Shown: positions 11,215-24,139, counted from the stretch's first letter. The stretch: DNA of 64,000 nucleotides from Mimachlamys varia (GCA_947623455.1 OX392529.1:60965186-61029185), one strand, 5' to 3'. Numbers and translations: made by a program. The notes: generated by a model not told the origin, from the sequence alone.

Positions 11215-14128
11215 GGTAGAGAAAAGATAAACCTGTCTTACCATAGTGGGTAAAAGATAAATCTGCATCGACAAGGGTAGGGAAAAGATAAACCTGTCAT
11301 ACCGGGGTAGGAAAAAGATAAACCTGTTTTACCAGGGTAGGGAAAAAATAAACCTGTCTTACCGGAGTAGGAAAAAGATAAACCTGTCTAACCAGGGTAG
11401 GGGAAAGATAAACCTGTCTTACTGGGGTAGGGGAAAGATAAACCTGTCTTACCGGAGTAGGAAAAAAATAAACCTGTCTTACCAGGGTAGGGAAAAGATA
11501 AACCTGTCTTACCAGGGTAGGGGAAAGATAAACCTGTCTTACCGGGTAGGAAAAAGATAAACCTGTCTTACTGGGGTAGGGGAAAGATAAACCTGTCTTA
11601 CTGGGGTAGGGGAAAGATAAACCTGTCTTACCAGGGTAGGGGAAAGATAAACCTGTCTTACCAGGGTAGGGGAAAGATAAACCTGTCTTACCGGGTAGGA
11701 AAAAGATAAACCTGTCTTACTGGGGTAGGGGAAAGATAAACCTGTCTTACCAGGGTAGGGGAAAGATAAACCTGTCTTACCGGGTAGGAAAAAGATAAAC
11801 CTGTCTTACCAGGGTAGGGGAAAGATAAACCTGTCTTACTGGGGTAGGGGAAAGATAAACCTGTCTTACCAGGGTAGGGGAAAGATAAACCTGTCTTACC
11901 AGGGTAGGGGAAAGATAAACCTGTCTTACCGGGTAGGAAAAAGATAAACCTGTCTTACCAGGGTAGGGGAAAGATAAACCTGTCTTACCAGGGTAGGGGA
12001 AAGATAAACCTGTCTTACCGGGTAGGAAAAAGATAAACCTGTCTTACCAGGGTAGGGGAAAGATAAACCTGTCTTACTGGGGTAGGGGAAAGATAAACCT
12101 GTCTTACCAGGGTAGGGGAAAGATAAACCTGTCTTACCAGGGTAGGGGAAAGATAAACCTGTCTTACCGGGTAGGAAAAAGATAAACCTGTCTTACCAGG
12201 GTAGGGGAAAGATAAACCTGTCTTACCGGAGTAGGAAAAAAATAAACCTGTCTTACCAGGGTAGGGAAAAGATAAACCTGTCTTACCAGGGTAGGGGAAA
12301 GATAAACCTGTCTTACCGGGTAGGAAAAAGATAAACCTGTCTTACTGGGGTAGGGGAAAGATAAACCTGTCTTACTGGGGTAGGGGAAAGATAAACCTGT
12401 CTTACCAGGGTAGGGGAAAGATAAACCTGTCTTACCAGGGTAGGGGAAAGATAAACCTGTCTTACCGGGTAGGAAAAAGATAAACCTGTCTTACTGGGGT
12501 AGGGGAAAGATAAACCTGTCTTACCAGGGTAGGGGAAAGATAAACCTGTCTTACCGGGTAGGAAAAAGATAAACCTGTCTTACCAGGGTAGGGGAAAGAT
12601 AAACCTGTCTTACTGGGGTAGGGGAAAGATAAACCTGTCTTACCAGGGTAGGGGAAAGATAAACCTGTCTTACCAGGGTAGGGGAAAGATAAACCTGTCT
12701 TACCGGGTAGGAAAAAGATAAACCTGTCTTACCAGGGTAGGGGAAAGATAAACCTGTCTTACCAGGGTAGGGGAAAGATAAACCTGTCTTACTGGGTAGG
12801 AAAAAGATAAACCTGTCTTACCAGGGTAGGGGAAAGATAAACCTGTCTTACCGAAGTAGGAAAAAGATAAACCTGTCTTACCAGGGTAGGGGAAAGATAA
12901 ACCTGTCTTACCAGGGTAGGGGAAAGATAAACCTGTCTTACCGAAGTAGGAAAAAGATAAACCTGTCTTACCGGGGTAGGGGAAAGATAAACCTGTCTTA
13001 CCAGGGTAGGGGAAAGATAAACCTGTCTTACCGGGGTAGGGGAAAGATAAACCTGTCTTACTGAAGTAGGAAAAAGATAAACCTGTCTTACCAGGGTAGG
13101 GGAAAGATAAACCTGTCTTACCAGGGTAGGAAAAAGATAAACCTGTCTTACCAGGGTAGGGGAAAGATAAACCTGTCTTACCAGGGTAGGGGAAAGATAA
13201 ACCTGTCTTACCGAAGTAGGAAAAAGATAAACCTGTCTTACCAGGGTAGGGGAAAGATAAACCTGTCTTACCGAAGTAGGAAAAAGATAAACCTGTCTTA
13301 CGGAAGTAGGAAAAAGATAAACCTGTCTTACCAGGGTAGGGGAAAGATAAACCTGTCTTACCAGGGTAGGAAAAAGATAAACCTGTCTTACCGGGGTAGG
13401 GGAAAGATAAACCTGTCTTACCAGGGTAAGGAAAAGATAAATCTGTCTTACCAGGGTAGGGGAAAGATAAACCTGTCTTACCAGGGTAGGGGAAAGATTA
13501 ACCTGTCTTACCGGGTAGGGGAAAGATAAACCTGTCTTACCAGGGTAGGGGAAAGATAAACCTGTCTTACCAGGGTAGGGGAAAGATAAATCTGTCTAAC
13601 CAGGGTAGGGGAAAGATAAATCTGTCTTACTAGGGTAGGGGAAAGATAAATCTGTCTTACCGGGGTAGGGGAAAGATAAACCTGTCTTACCAAAGTAGGA
13701 AAAAGATAAACCTGTCTTACCAGGGTAGGGGAAAGATAAACCTGTCTTACCAGGGTAGGGGAAAGATAAACCTGTCTTCCTGGGGTAGGAAAAGATAAAC
13801 CTGTCTTACCGAAGTAGGGAAAAGATAAACCTGTCTTACCAGGGTAGGGGAAAGATAAACCTGTCTTCCTGGGGTAGGAAAAGATAAACCTGTCTTACCG
13901 AAGTAGGGAAAAGATAAACCTGTCTTACCGGGGTAGGGGAAAGATAAACCTGTCTTACTGGGGTAGGGGAAAGATAAACCTGTCTTACCAGGGTAGGGGA
14001 AAGATAAACCTGTCTTACCGGGGTAGGGGAAAGATAAACCTGTCTTACCAGGGTATGGGGAAAGATAAACCTGTCTTACCGTGGTATGGGGAAAGATAAA
14101 CCTGTCTTACCAGGGTATGGAAAAGACA
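11215..14128 (+). repeat. 30-bp minisatellite, about 96 copies
   Basis: The unit contains GATAAACCTGTCTTACC and then a variable NGGGTAGGRRAA; 29-bp variants (CCGGGTAGGAAAAA) recur at intervals. Because the unit is a multiple of three, the minus strand shows a decapeptide repeat (VRQIYLSPTL). It changes frame at the 29-bp units and has no start or domain context, so it is not a gene. A block of about 774 bp is itself duplicated: the rare GAGTAGGAAAAAAATA unit recurs at 11455 and 12229 with the same downstream order. Confidence 0.96.
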
Positions 14129-14427
14129 ACTCACACATGCATGTGTTGATTGTGACGTCATGATCATTATCACATCATCACATTATGCAGTGTTACCAGA
14201 GTAATATTGCCAGCTTAATTATACATTGCATCTGCCATTGATGATGGTAAGAGTCACTGAGTAAACATTACAGCTTATTTTACTAAAGGAAAGTGTAGGA
14301 TAAAAATAATCAATCACTCCATGTATAATGTAAGCAGAAAAATCTCAACCCTCAGGATGAGATTTATAATGTATGAAGTTTAGCAATTGGCAAAGCAGTG
14401 TTTTTAAATTCATTGATCATACATATA
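14129..14427. other. Spacer between two minisatellites, no feature recognised
   Basis: Unique AT-rich sequence of about 300 bp separates the 30-bp and 49-bp arrays. No coding or RNA signal is visible. Confidence 0.4.
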
Positions 14428-17064
14428 GTAGTGTCCTCGTAACAGACAGGGTCTCATGGCGACAGGAAGGGGAGGTATAGTGTCCTCATAACAGTCAGTG
14501 TCTCATGGAGACAGGAAGGGGATGTATAGTGTCTTCATAACAGTCAGGGTCTCATGGCGACAGGAAGGGGAGGTATAGTGTCCTCATAACAGTCAGTGTC
14601 TCATGGGGACAGGAAGGGGAGGTATAGTGTCCTCATAACAGTCAGTGTCTCATGGCGACAGGAAGGGGAGGTATAGTGTCCTCATAACAGTCAGGGTCTC
14701 ATGAGGACAGGAAGGGGAGGTAAAGTGTACTCATAACAGTCAGGGTCTCATGAGGACAGGAAGGGGAGGTATAGTGTCCTCATAACAGTCAGGGTCTCAT
14801 GGGGACAGGAAGGGGAGGTATAGTGTACTCATAACAGTCAGGGTCTCATGAGGACAGGAAGGGGAGGTATAGTGTACTCATAACAGTCAGGGTCTCATGG
14901 GGACAGGAAGGGGAGGTATACGTATAGTGTACTCATAACAGTCAGGATCTCATGAGGACAGGAAGGGGAGGTATAGTGTACTCATAACAGTCAGGATCTC
15001 ATGGGGACAGGAAGGGGAGGTATAGTGTACTCATAACAGTCAGGGTCTCATGGGACAGGAAGGGGAGGTATACGTATAGTGTACTCATAACAGTCAGGGT
15101 CTCATGAGAACAGGAAGGGGAGTTATAGTGTACTCATAACAGTCATGGTCTCATGGGGACAGGAAGGGGAGGTATACGTATAGTGTACTCATAACAGTCA
15201 GGGTCTCATGGGGACAGGAAGGGGAGGTATACGTATAGTGTACTCATAACAGCCAGGGTCTCATTGGGACAGGAAGGGGAGGTATAGTGTAGTCATAACA
15301 GTCAGGGTTTCATGGGGACAGGAAGGGGAGGTATAGTGTACTCATAACAGTCAGGGTCTCATGGGGACAGGAAGGGGAGGTATAGTGTACTCATAACAGT
15401 CAGGGTCTCATGGGGACAGGAATGGGAGGTATAGTGTACTCATAACAGACAGGGTATCATGAGGACAGGAAGGGGAGGTATAGTGTACTCATAACAGTCA
15501 GGGTCTCATGAGGACAGGAAGGGGAGGTATAGTGTTCTCATAACAGTCAGGGTCTCATGGGAACAGGAAGGGGAGGTATAGTGTACTCATAACAGTCATG
15601 ATCTCATGGGGACAGGAAGGGGAGGTATAGTGTACTCATAACAGTCAGGGTCTCATGGGGACAGGAAGGGGAGGTATAGTGTACTCATAACAGTCAGGGT
15701 CTCATGGGGACAGGAATGGGAGGTATAGTGTACTCATAACAGACAGGGTATCATGAGGACAGGAAGGGGAGGTATAGTGTACTCATAACAGTCAGGATCT
15801 CATGGGGACAGGAAGGGGAGGTATAGTGTACTCATAACAGTCAGGGTCTCATGGGGACAGGAAGGGGAGGTGTACGTATAGTGTACTCATAACAGTCAGG
15901 ATCTCATGAGGACAGGAAGGGGAGGTATAGTGTACTCATAACAGTCAGGATCTCATGGGGACAGGAAGGGGAGGTATAGTGTACTCATAACAGTCAGGGT
16001 CTCATGGGGACAGGAAGGGGAGGTTTACGTATAGTGTACTCATAACAGTCAGAGTCTCATGGGGACAGGAAGGGGAGGTATACGTATAGTGTACTCATAA
16101 CAGTCAGGGTCTCATGGGGACAGGAAGGGGAGGTATAGTGTACTCATAACAGTCAGGGTCTCATGGGGACAGGAAGGGGAGGTATAGTGTACTCATAACA
16201 GTCAGGGTCTCATGGGGACAGGAATGGGAGGTATAGTGTACTCATAACAGACAGGGTATCATGGGGACAGGAAGGGGAGGTATAGTGTACTCATAACAGT
16301 CAGGGTCTCATGAGGACAGGAAGGGGAGGTATAGTGTACTCATAACAGTCAGGGTCTCATGGGAACAGGAAGGGGAGGTATAGTGTACTCATAACAGTCA
16401 GGATCTCATGGGGACAGGAAGGGGAGATATAGTGTAATCATAGCAGTCAGGGTCTCATGAGGACAGGAAGGGGAGGTATAGTGTACTCATGACAGTCAGG
16501 GTCTCATGAGGACAGGAAGGGGAGTTATAGTGTACTCATAACAGTCAGGATCTCATGAGGACAGGTAGGGGGGATATAGTGTACTCATAGCAGTCAGGGT
16601 CTCATGAGGACAGGAAGGGGAGGTATAGTGTACTCATAACAGTCAGGGTCTCATGAGGACAGGAAGGGGAGTTATAGTGTACTCATAACAGTCAGGATCT
16701 CATGAGGACAGGAAGGGGAGGTATAGTGTACTCATGACAGTCAGGGTCTCATGTGGACAGGAAGGGGAGGTATAGTGTACTCATAACAGTCAGGGTCTCT
16801 TGGGGACAGGAAGGGGAGGTATAGTGTACTCATAGCAGTCGGGGTCTCATGAGGACAGGTAGGGGAGATATAGTGTACTCATAACAGTCAGGGTATCATT
16901 GGGGCAGGAAGGAGAGGTGTAGTGTACTCATAACAGTCAGGGTCTCATGGGGACAGGAAGGGGATGTATAGTGTACTCATAACAGTCAGGGTCTCATGAG
17001 GACAGGAAGGGGAGGTATAGTGTACTCATAACAGTCAGGGTCTCATGGGGACAGGAAGGGGAGG
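14428..17064 (+). repeat. 49-bp minisatellite, main block
   Basis: The unit contains TAGTGTACTCATAACAGTCA, then GGGTCTCATGRGGACAGG and AAGGGGAGGTA. Variants of 55 bp carry an extra TACGTA. Early copies have TCCTCATAAC and later ones TACTCATAAC, a directional shift. A rare variant (AATGGGAGG with ACAGACAGGGTATC) recurs near 15419, 15714 and 16222, showing multi-unit duplications. The array is broken at 17065 by a 200-bp element and resumes at 17267 and again at 30220. Confidence 0.96.
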
Positions 17065-17066
17065 TA

Positions 17067-17266
17067 CAGACCCTGGACCGTTTTTCTTGTCCGTTTTAAC
17101 GGAAACGCAACGGAAACGGAACGCAAACGCAACGGAAATGAAACGGAAACGTAACGCAAACGGAACGAAAATGCAACGGAAACGGAACGAAAACGCAACG
17201 CAAACGCAACGGAAACGGAACGGAAACGCAACGCACTTTTGGTAAAGAAAAACGGTCCAGGGTCTG
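17067..17266. mobile_element. 200-bp short element with 22-bp terminal inverted repeats
   Basis: Both ends read CAGACCCTGGACCGTTTTTC when viewed inward; the perfect inverted match is 22 bp. TA lies on both sides (17065-17066, 17267-17268). The interior is a string of about thirteen 11-bp units of form AACGGAAACGS, all in one orientation. It sits inside the 49-bp array and shares its left ~100 bp and right ~110 bp with the 12.75-kb segment at 17466-30219. A TA-duplicating DNA transposon derivative is the simplest reading. Confidence 0.75.
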
Positions 17267-17465
17267 TAATAGTGTACTCATAACAGTCAGGGTCTCATGG
17301 GGACAGGAAGGGGAGTTATAGTGTACTCATAGCAGTCAGGGTCTCATGAGGACAGGAAGGGGAGGTATAGTGTACTCATAACAGTCAGGGTCTCATGGGG
17401 ACAGGAAGGGGAGGTATAGTGTACTCATAACAGTCAGGGTCTCATGGGGACAGGAAGGGGAGGTA
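17267..17465 (+). repeat. 49-bp minisatellite, second block
   Basis: About four units lie between the 200-bp element and the 12.75-kb segment. The order of unit variants (TGGGGACAGG with AGTTATAG, then CATAGCAGTC, then GAGGACAGG) is the same as in the first ~195 bp after 30220. The two stretches are therefore duplicates of each other. Confidence 0.93.
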
Positions 17466-17665
17466 CAGACCCTGGACCGTTTTTCTTGTCCGTTTTAACG
17501 GAAACGCAACGGAAACGGAACGCAAACGCAACGGAAATGAAACGGAAACGTAACGCAAACTGAACGGAAACGTAACGGAAACTGAACGTGAACGGAACGA
17601 AAACGCAACGGAAACGCAACGGAAATGTAACGGAAACGCAACGGAAACGTAACGCAAACGCACAC
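17466..17665 (+). repeat. 11-bp AACGGAAACGS repeat, left arm
   Basis: About 17 tandem units follow the 22-bp terminus. The first ~100 bp are identical to the 200-bp element; after AACGCAAAC the two diverge while the 11-bp period is kept. The open frames seen across it in several phases are a by-product of the stop-poor unit. Confidence 0.9.
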
Positions 17666-17669
17666 AAAT

Positions 17670-19020
17670 TGTTTGGTTATAGTGCAGATAATGCGCCCGA
17701 TAACGGACTTGAATAGATGTACTTGCTCACGGAAGCGTGTCGGTCTCTGACCCTAACTCTTACCCGTGTTTACCTATACATCGGTCGCATGTTATTTGCA
17801 CAGCGGGGATGTACTTATAGGCAACACTGTCCCCGCCAGCAATAAAATGAAATTTTAAACAATGGTTTTCCAACGATATTTTGTGATTACTGGTTTTGGT
17901 TTTCATACAGAATTAAACTTTTAATTACGTATATTTACAACAGTACAATACATGTACATTGTAACACCTAATTAGTAAATATATACGATAAAGATACGAA
18001 ACACATTCCTTTATACGAATTAATAAGCTTAAAATTATATTTGATGTTCTTCCATAGGCTTCATTCCTAATTCCATCTTTTCCCAAATATCATTTTATTA
18101 TAATGGTCTTGAACAAACGTTCGTTAACATGAGCAGTTTTATTGTTTTTAGTCTTAAATTCAAATCTGAACTTGGTGTTGAAAACAATATATACAGCGTA
18201 TAAACCAAATATTGTAAGTTTATGGTTTTCAAAATAAACAATAGAAAACGTCCAAAAGAAAAATCTGAAACTTGTGTTAGGGAAAAAATGTAACTACATA
18301 TCAATACTTTAAGGGGGAAAATGTTGGTTAAGAATGTTATTCCTTTATTAGTACATCAAACTGAAATACTGCAGGTGAAATCTGAATAGATTTTATGTTT
18401 TCTTCACAATTTCCCTTTCAAATTAAATCTCAAACAGGTATAATTCTTTAATATTCTCTTTGTTGATATTATTTCATAATTGAAATCCGTATTTATATGA
18501 ATGGTTTTGAAACCGGGAAAACATACTTACACAACATATCATGTCCATTGTTCTAATTCATGAGACAGTTTACATTTATCTGAATGATAATTACTAATTT
18601 AATAAACCTGTAATTCCCCTCTGTGAATCAAAGATTGTATAGCTTTTTTGAAAAGGGTATAAGCGCAGACATCCTTACTTTTACTAGGTTCAAGGTAATA
18701 AAGAACTGAACTGAACTATTCCAAAAACTAGTGGCTTAATCTCCACTAGCATCTGGCCTTTTTCTTTTATCTGGCTTTCTATATAATTACCTATTGTTTG
18801 GGCAACCTATTACCTGCGACGATTGTTAGTTTGAAGGTAAAGCCTACGAAATTAATACCTGTAGTGGTTTCAGGCACAGGGACCGACACTTGCCAGTAGT
18901 AAACATCGTCTCTTCAAAGAAATTAGATACAATTTTGAAAACTCTTATTTGGGTATGCTATATTTAGTTTAGTTTAACAATAGTTTTATTCAAGAATAAT
19001 ACAGTATAATATATCAGAGC
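17670..19020. other. Interior of the 12.75-kb segment, no gene seen
   Basis: The sequence is AT-rich with no conserved coding content. A short hairpin (CTAGTGG to CCACTAG) lies at about 18728-18749. GAACTGAACTGAACT near 18700 looks like the short tandem tail of a retroposon. Confidence 0.4.
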
Positions 19021-19046
19021 CGTATACCAGTGTTCCTCAGTTAACT

Positions 19047-19068
19047 CAGGGACGTATATACGTCCCTG
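19047..19068. mobile_element. 22-bp perfect palindrome flanked by 7-bp direct repeats
   Basis: The half-site is CAGGGACGTAT followed at once by its reverse complement. GTTAACT flanks it on both sides (19040-19046 and 19069-19075). Inverted ends touching each other between short direct repeats look like a target-site duplication around a minimal element. The copy at 29301 has a different flank, also duplicated, which makes coincidence unlikely. Confidence 0.65.
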
Positions 19069-20039
19069 GTTAACTGAATTAAAATGTTTCAATTGAATAA
19101 TGTATATTTAAATTACATATACTGTGTTCAGTATCTTTGTCATCAACTTCGTTAATGAGTGTATTGTTTATATGTAATCAGCACGAATATTGTTCTGATT
19201 GTGTTCTCCGACATCTTGCACACAGGAATTGTATGAATCATGTTAATCTTGCATGCCGTACGTACTGCATTGAAATGTAAATAGCCCCCACCCACCCACA
19301 TACAAACACTTATAGGTTTTGTCACGAAATCGGAGAATTCAAGAATATATATATCAGATGTTGGGGAGAATGATACTTTCGTTAATATTTGCGAGTCCGT
19401 AAATTTTATCCTACTCTATACGTCCCTGATTAAACTATGATTCAGATTTCAAACGGGGAAAGTATCTAGAATATATATGGCTTTAAACGTATACGTCTCT
19501 GGTGTGATGAATATTACACTAAAAATAACTGACATTCTCATTATGCGTCCGAATCCTATGGTTTTAGGTATATATAAAGGACATTATAGGTGCAGAGGTC
19601 ATTTGTATATTTTATGTATAATACGCCTCTGATAAAGAAGGGGTGGATTGGTGCTAACGGGAACGTATATAATATGTGAAATTATGCTTTAATTATGATT
19701 ATAATATCTGTATATCTATGCTTATATATGTTCCATATCAATCGGATTCATGATCTTCAGATAATTTCTTCTCTAAAATCCAAATTGTCTTGTGTTTGTT
19801 AATTTTGTCTTTGTACCCGTATTGTAACTTTGTTTTATATTTTATGTACATTCCGTGAATGTGATATAACGTGTTTTTGTGTCTTGAGGGGCGGATAGTC
19901 TTAAAAATCGACAATTCATTTATGCATACGGTTGATACCCAGGTTTTCACATCACCTATAATAGCTGATTTGCCACAAAGATCATGTCAAAAATACCGGA
20001 CCGTCTATCACTGCGACATCGAAACGTCTTTTTATTGGC

Positions 20040-20175
20040 AGTGGTAGCGACCGCAAGTATTTCTGGCTAAGCGATTCGTTGCCGTATTTCGCGAGTTCGA
20101 AGCCCGGATAGGGCAGGAGTCGACAATTTTTGACTCGTGCCCCGTCCGTGCCTCAAACTCACGATCTACGACACC
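20040..20175 (+). mobile_element. tRNA-like SINE remnant
   Basis: TGGCTAAGCGATTCG resembles an A box, and GCGAGTTCGAAGCCCGG about 25 bases on is a good B box. The spacing is short and the stems do not form, so this is probably a degenerate SINE head. A further B-box-like sequence lies inverted at about 20150-20170. Confidence 0.4.
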
Positions 20176-20287
20176 ATATATACTCAGCTTCATTTATTTA
20201 TCTTAGAATGATCTTCTTTTACTTTATAATCATAGTTCTATGTTTCTAGTAGACAAAACTTTCCAACTCTTTTATGCTAACGTAAAC

Positions 20288-20318
20288 CTGAGACGTATAT
20301 CTCACATATACGTCCCTG
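20288..20318. mobile_element. Degenerate copy of the mini-palindromic insert
   Basis: The segment starts CTGAGACGTATAT and ends ATATACGTCCCTG with a short centre. Flanks CGTAAAC and CTTAACC agree at five of seven bases. It is weaker than the copies at 19047 and 29301. Confidence 0.4.
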
Positions 20319-20766
20319 CTTAACCACATATTTAGATATAAGCCCGTGCTTATAAACATATACTAAACCTAACGTATCGAGACTTGAATAAAACTTGAAA
20401 AACAGTCTGATATCGATTTACCTGGATATGTAATGAGAATTGATGGGTATGTTAGTTACGATGACCATGACCGTCTTAGCTCAGCGGGGGGCGCCCACCC
20501 CTCACCGGTCACCTCACTTGTCGCCCTCTGGGCATTCTTAGCTCATGCAGTAAAGACCTGCTCATCAGATATACATGCATCCGTATCTGATCAGACACGT
20601 TGAAGTACGGTTTCTTTTAATTTTTTGTTTTTGTTTGAAAAAAATAAGAAGGCCTATACACTAATATTATAATAATTGTATACATTTTAACGGTACCGAC
20701 TATTTTTGAGAAATTAGGCGGGGTCGATCTTTCACTGTACATGTATTATGACTATGGGTTGGAGGT

Positions 20767-20812
20767 GGGGGGGGGGGGGGGATACTATCGAAAATTGATA
20801 CCCCCCCCCCCC
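20767..20812. repeat. G-run and C-run able to form a hairpin
   Basis: Fifteen G (20767-20781) and twelve C (20801-20812) are separated by a 19-base AT-rich loop. Single strands could form a pure G:C stem, or the G-run alone a quadruplex. Confidence 0.75.
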
Positions 20813-21474
20813 GGATATATTCAAAACTAGTTGTAACACATTTCTATGCCCCTGTGGTTTTAAATGTAATGTCGTCGAAATTTTATATTTCGTCATTGTA
20901 TTAATCGTCTACAAGTACATATTGACTTTGATTTACAATACAATAATTAAAACCATCACTCACGGGGTGACAAATCGTATTGCCTGCAATATTAGTTAGG
21001 GTATTATATACATCATCTATAAAATCCGTTGTCCATGTCATCATGATGAACAGAGCCTTACGAATGGAACCTAAATTCCGATTCAGTTAGAGAAATAAAA
21101 ACTTTATTTCTCTCTGATTTGCTATGTGTTTTTAGAATTAAGAGTTTAATATATAAAATCATATTTTTATCGTCGACCATCGGTTTTCAAAATGATGGAG
21201 CTGTTCTGAAACAATAACATAAAAACACTTTAAGGTATAAGATGCTTATAAATCATGCTACGGGCTAAGAGGATGATACATTCGTCCTTTTCTTCTATTA
21301 TTCGGATGTAGTGAGTTAGTTAGCTTGCTGTTTACAATACAGATCTGAAGAACGTGAAATTTTCTAAATTTCGACATGGATATTTCAGGTATATATAAAG
21401 GTTGTTTTCAAACTGATTATTATGTTTAGATGTTGTTTGTTATTCATTTGTATACGAATTTTCTTACGATAAAA

Positions 21475-21495
21475 CAGAGACGTACGCGTCTCTTG
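21475..21495. mobile_element. Possible degenerate mini-palindromic insert
   Basis: CAGAGACGTACGCGTCTCT has inverted ends with an imperfect centre. Allowing a one-base boundary shift, flanks GATAAAA and GCTAAAG agree at five of seven bases. Confidence 0.3.
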
Positions 21496-21689
21496 CTAAA
21501 GTCTTAACCTATTGACGTAGCAATGAGTATTATAAATATTATTTTAATTATGTTGGATGCGGTCTCCCCCATCTTGCAAAATGATATAAGATTTAATATG
21601 TTTACATATGGTAATCTTGTCTGTTGCATACGGAATAAAATAAAATAAAATAAAATTGACTCAACTCGAACCTTGGATCCCCTTTCCCC

Positions 21690-21938
21690 CATAAATATAA
21701 ACTTTATTTATTTAACAACAATTATGAAACAAGTTATACAACTTATATTAATCACTCTTGTTGGCCCGGATATTAGCGTGCGAGGGGTCTTATTGTGGGA
21801 GGAAACCGGAGTACCCGGAGAAAACCCACGTAGTCGGGCAGGTGACCCCATACCTTTTCACGTCCGGACGGGGAGTCGAACCCCGGCCGCCTTGGTGAAA
21901 GGCAAGTGCGCTATCCACTGCACCACCCGACCACCCAT
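21690..21938 (-). mobile_element. tRNA-derived SINE with conserved central domain
   Basis: On the minus strand the head reads GGTCGGGTGGTGCAGTGGAT and, downstream, GGGGTTCGACTCCCC, a strong B box that pairs as a T-arm. The body contains TTTCTCCGGGTACTCCGG and TTTCCTCCCAC, a block I associate with central domains shared by SINEs of many invertebrates. An AAATAAATAAAG tail follows. Naming the domain family would need a search. Confidence 0.75.
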
Positions 21939-21949
21939 GCTATGAAGAT

Positions 21950-23290
21950 TCCCGATATACTATCTTCAAGTGCGAGTAAATGGTTTGAGTAGTGAAATTA
22001 CATTTGTTAAAAAAAATACAATCAAATAATATGTTTCAACAGAGGCATACATATATAAAGCCTTTATATATATCTGGTTGTGTATAAACCCTGGTATAAC
22101 TACATTTTGTAAATGGGTCTGTATTTTTTACACAATTTATCATATGACGGTTGTAGTTTTTATACTTCTATGATACTATAAAATGTGTGTTCTATGGTAA
22201 ACTGTAGTAATAGGGAAAAATAACCGGAACGGCTAAAGTATCATAAAATAGGTCACATCCATACTAAATTGAGACTTTTGATGTGGACACGTGGAGTCCT
22301 TTACACTGCATAATATGCATATCATATGCAACGAATTGTTGCCAGTCCTTTCCAGGACCTACAACACATAAACGAGCTGCTTGCTCACCATTCCAGATTT
22401 TTCTCTAAAAAAGTATATGAAATCAAAGAAAGTTTATGTGCTGTATCAATGTAATCTGTAAAAAAAATCATATATTCTTTCTGCAACAGTGAAAGAATAG
22501 AACGACCTAAGTTAAATTTGTTTTTCGTCCAAGAATATTTGAGGCCTTCTAAAAAAATTTCATGTACTATAAAGTTGCCTCCTCACCTTGGACATTTATC
22601 TTCAGTATTGAAGGCGTCCATGTAATATACACGTACGTACATGTAGACTTGCCCTGTGGCTATTCCTCACGGGTGCAAAAACCTCCGTCACGGTTCACTG
22701 ACCAATTTAATTGGTGCTGGGTTGTCACTTAGTGGCGACTATTGGACACCCCGGGTCCGATACATGTTATGTATACAGCTTATACGTTATACATAGACTC
22801 AGTTTTCAATTTGATTAAACACAACTCATCAGGAGTTAAAGAACCAATACTCACTGCAATACTTGTCTCATACCTGCATCTCCATCTTAATGAAGACTGG
22901 GCCGTTACTAAACTTTAACCAAAATCTAACGTTCCATGATTTTTTGTTCAAAGTTTCACTTCACAGCATTTGTATTGTTATATTTGTTATATATATATAT
23001 ATATCTATCCTGGTAATCAGCATCTTATATACCGCTATAAATGGATACTTCACCAACGACAGACGGACTGTTGGACTGATAGACGCAAACAAAACATATA
23101 ATGCACCACCCCCATCCCCGTCCACCAGTTTTACCAGTAGGGACCTATGAAATTAGTATAAGCCAAATACATATATAATAACTAACACTTCAATACATTT
23201 TGTCGTTTTCTATTGGCAATTCTTAAAGGAACTATTGCCGTATACATGTATTTCATAGCAAGGAAACAGGATATTAGTGTAATAATTGCT
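21950..23290. other. Interior of the 12.75-kb segment, no gene seen
   Basis: AT-rich sequence with a short (TA)n tract near 22985-23003. GTGGCTATTCCTCACGGG to CACCCCGGGTCCGAT (about 22656-22760) has a faint tRNA-like flavour but no clear A box. No open frame shows recognisable protein content. Confidence 0.35.
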
Positions 23291-23299
23291 TGAATCGAA

Positions 23300-23455
23300 T
23301 TATGGATATTAATAAATCAATATATGGATATCGATAAATCAATATATGGTATCAATAAATCGATTTATGGATATCAATCAATAAATCGATTTATGGATTT
23401 CAATTAATCGAATTATGGATATCAACAAATCGATTTATGGATTTCAATATGTGTT
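23300..23455 (+). repeat. Degenerate short tandem repeat
   Basis: About six irregular units contain AATCGATTTATGGATATCAA with 20-28 bp spacing. The motif is itself nearly palindromic around ATCGAT. Confidence 0.75.
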
Positions 23456-23949
23456 CAAGATGTGGTATTATGGGCGCGGGTGGGGGGGGGGGGTTGTTTT
23501 GGAAAAAACAACTCCAGTATGTTGGTCATTCAGATGAACATTTCTATTAACGCAATAGGTGCATATGTCATTAATACTGAACTTAAATACAAGTCTTCCT
23601 CATACCGTTATATATATGAGTACGGAGAAGGATCCAGTGTTGTTTTTTAAAGAGTAACTGTAGGCCTAGTGCAAATAGAAACGGACATTATCAGATTCGT
23701 TGTGTCTGCATTAATACTTCGAAATCGGCCGACTGGTTACAAAGTTACGACAGGTTGAATTTGGTTTTTTACCTGTTTTGCCACAAGCTAATCAAGCGCA
23801 CGCGCATTGGTGACGTCATAACGGGAACACAAGAAATTGGGTCCTTCGCATACGTCTATAATATACAGTGACGTTCCAAAAGTCTTTCGTTTTTTTTGCT
23901 ATATATTCTTGTATTTCCAACTTTTTTTCAATGACTTTTCCCAACTTTG

Positions 23950-24028
23950 TTCATGGATCAATTTTAATGAAATTCTGTGTACACATATGTTCATGGATCA
24001 ATTTTAATGAAATTCTGTGTACACATAA
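23950..24028 (+). repeat. 40-bp tandem duplication
   Basis: TCATGGATCAATTTTAATGA and the 20 bases after it occur twice without change, offset by 40 bp. The perfect identity implies a recent event. Confidence 0.9.
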
Positions 24029-24139
24029 AGAATGGTAGAAGTTCAGCACATTCTGTATATCTTTCTTCTCGATCACTCAACGTCCTGTAGAATCTATTCT
24101 GTTTACGCCAATAACGCCATTTAATCCAGCCTTAACATC

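Noticed and set aside
13508..13693. Minus-strand decapeptide repeat VRQIYLSPTL
   Set aside because: It follows from the 30-bp unit being a multiple of three. The frame breaks wherever 29-bp units occur and there is no flanking coding sequence.
17043..17281. Open frames of Arg/Lys/Asn or Arg/Phe/Val repeats on both strands (also 17434-17667 and 29839-30234)
   Set aside because: They are translations of the AACGGAAACGS repeat, which lacks stops in most frames.
21866..21938. tRNA gene on the minus strand
   Set aside because: The T-arm is good, but the sequence runs directly into a SINE central domain and lacks a matching acceptor stem end.
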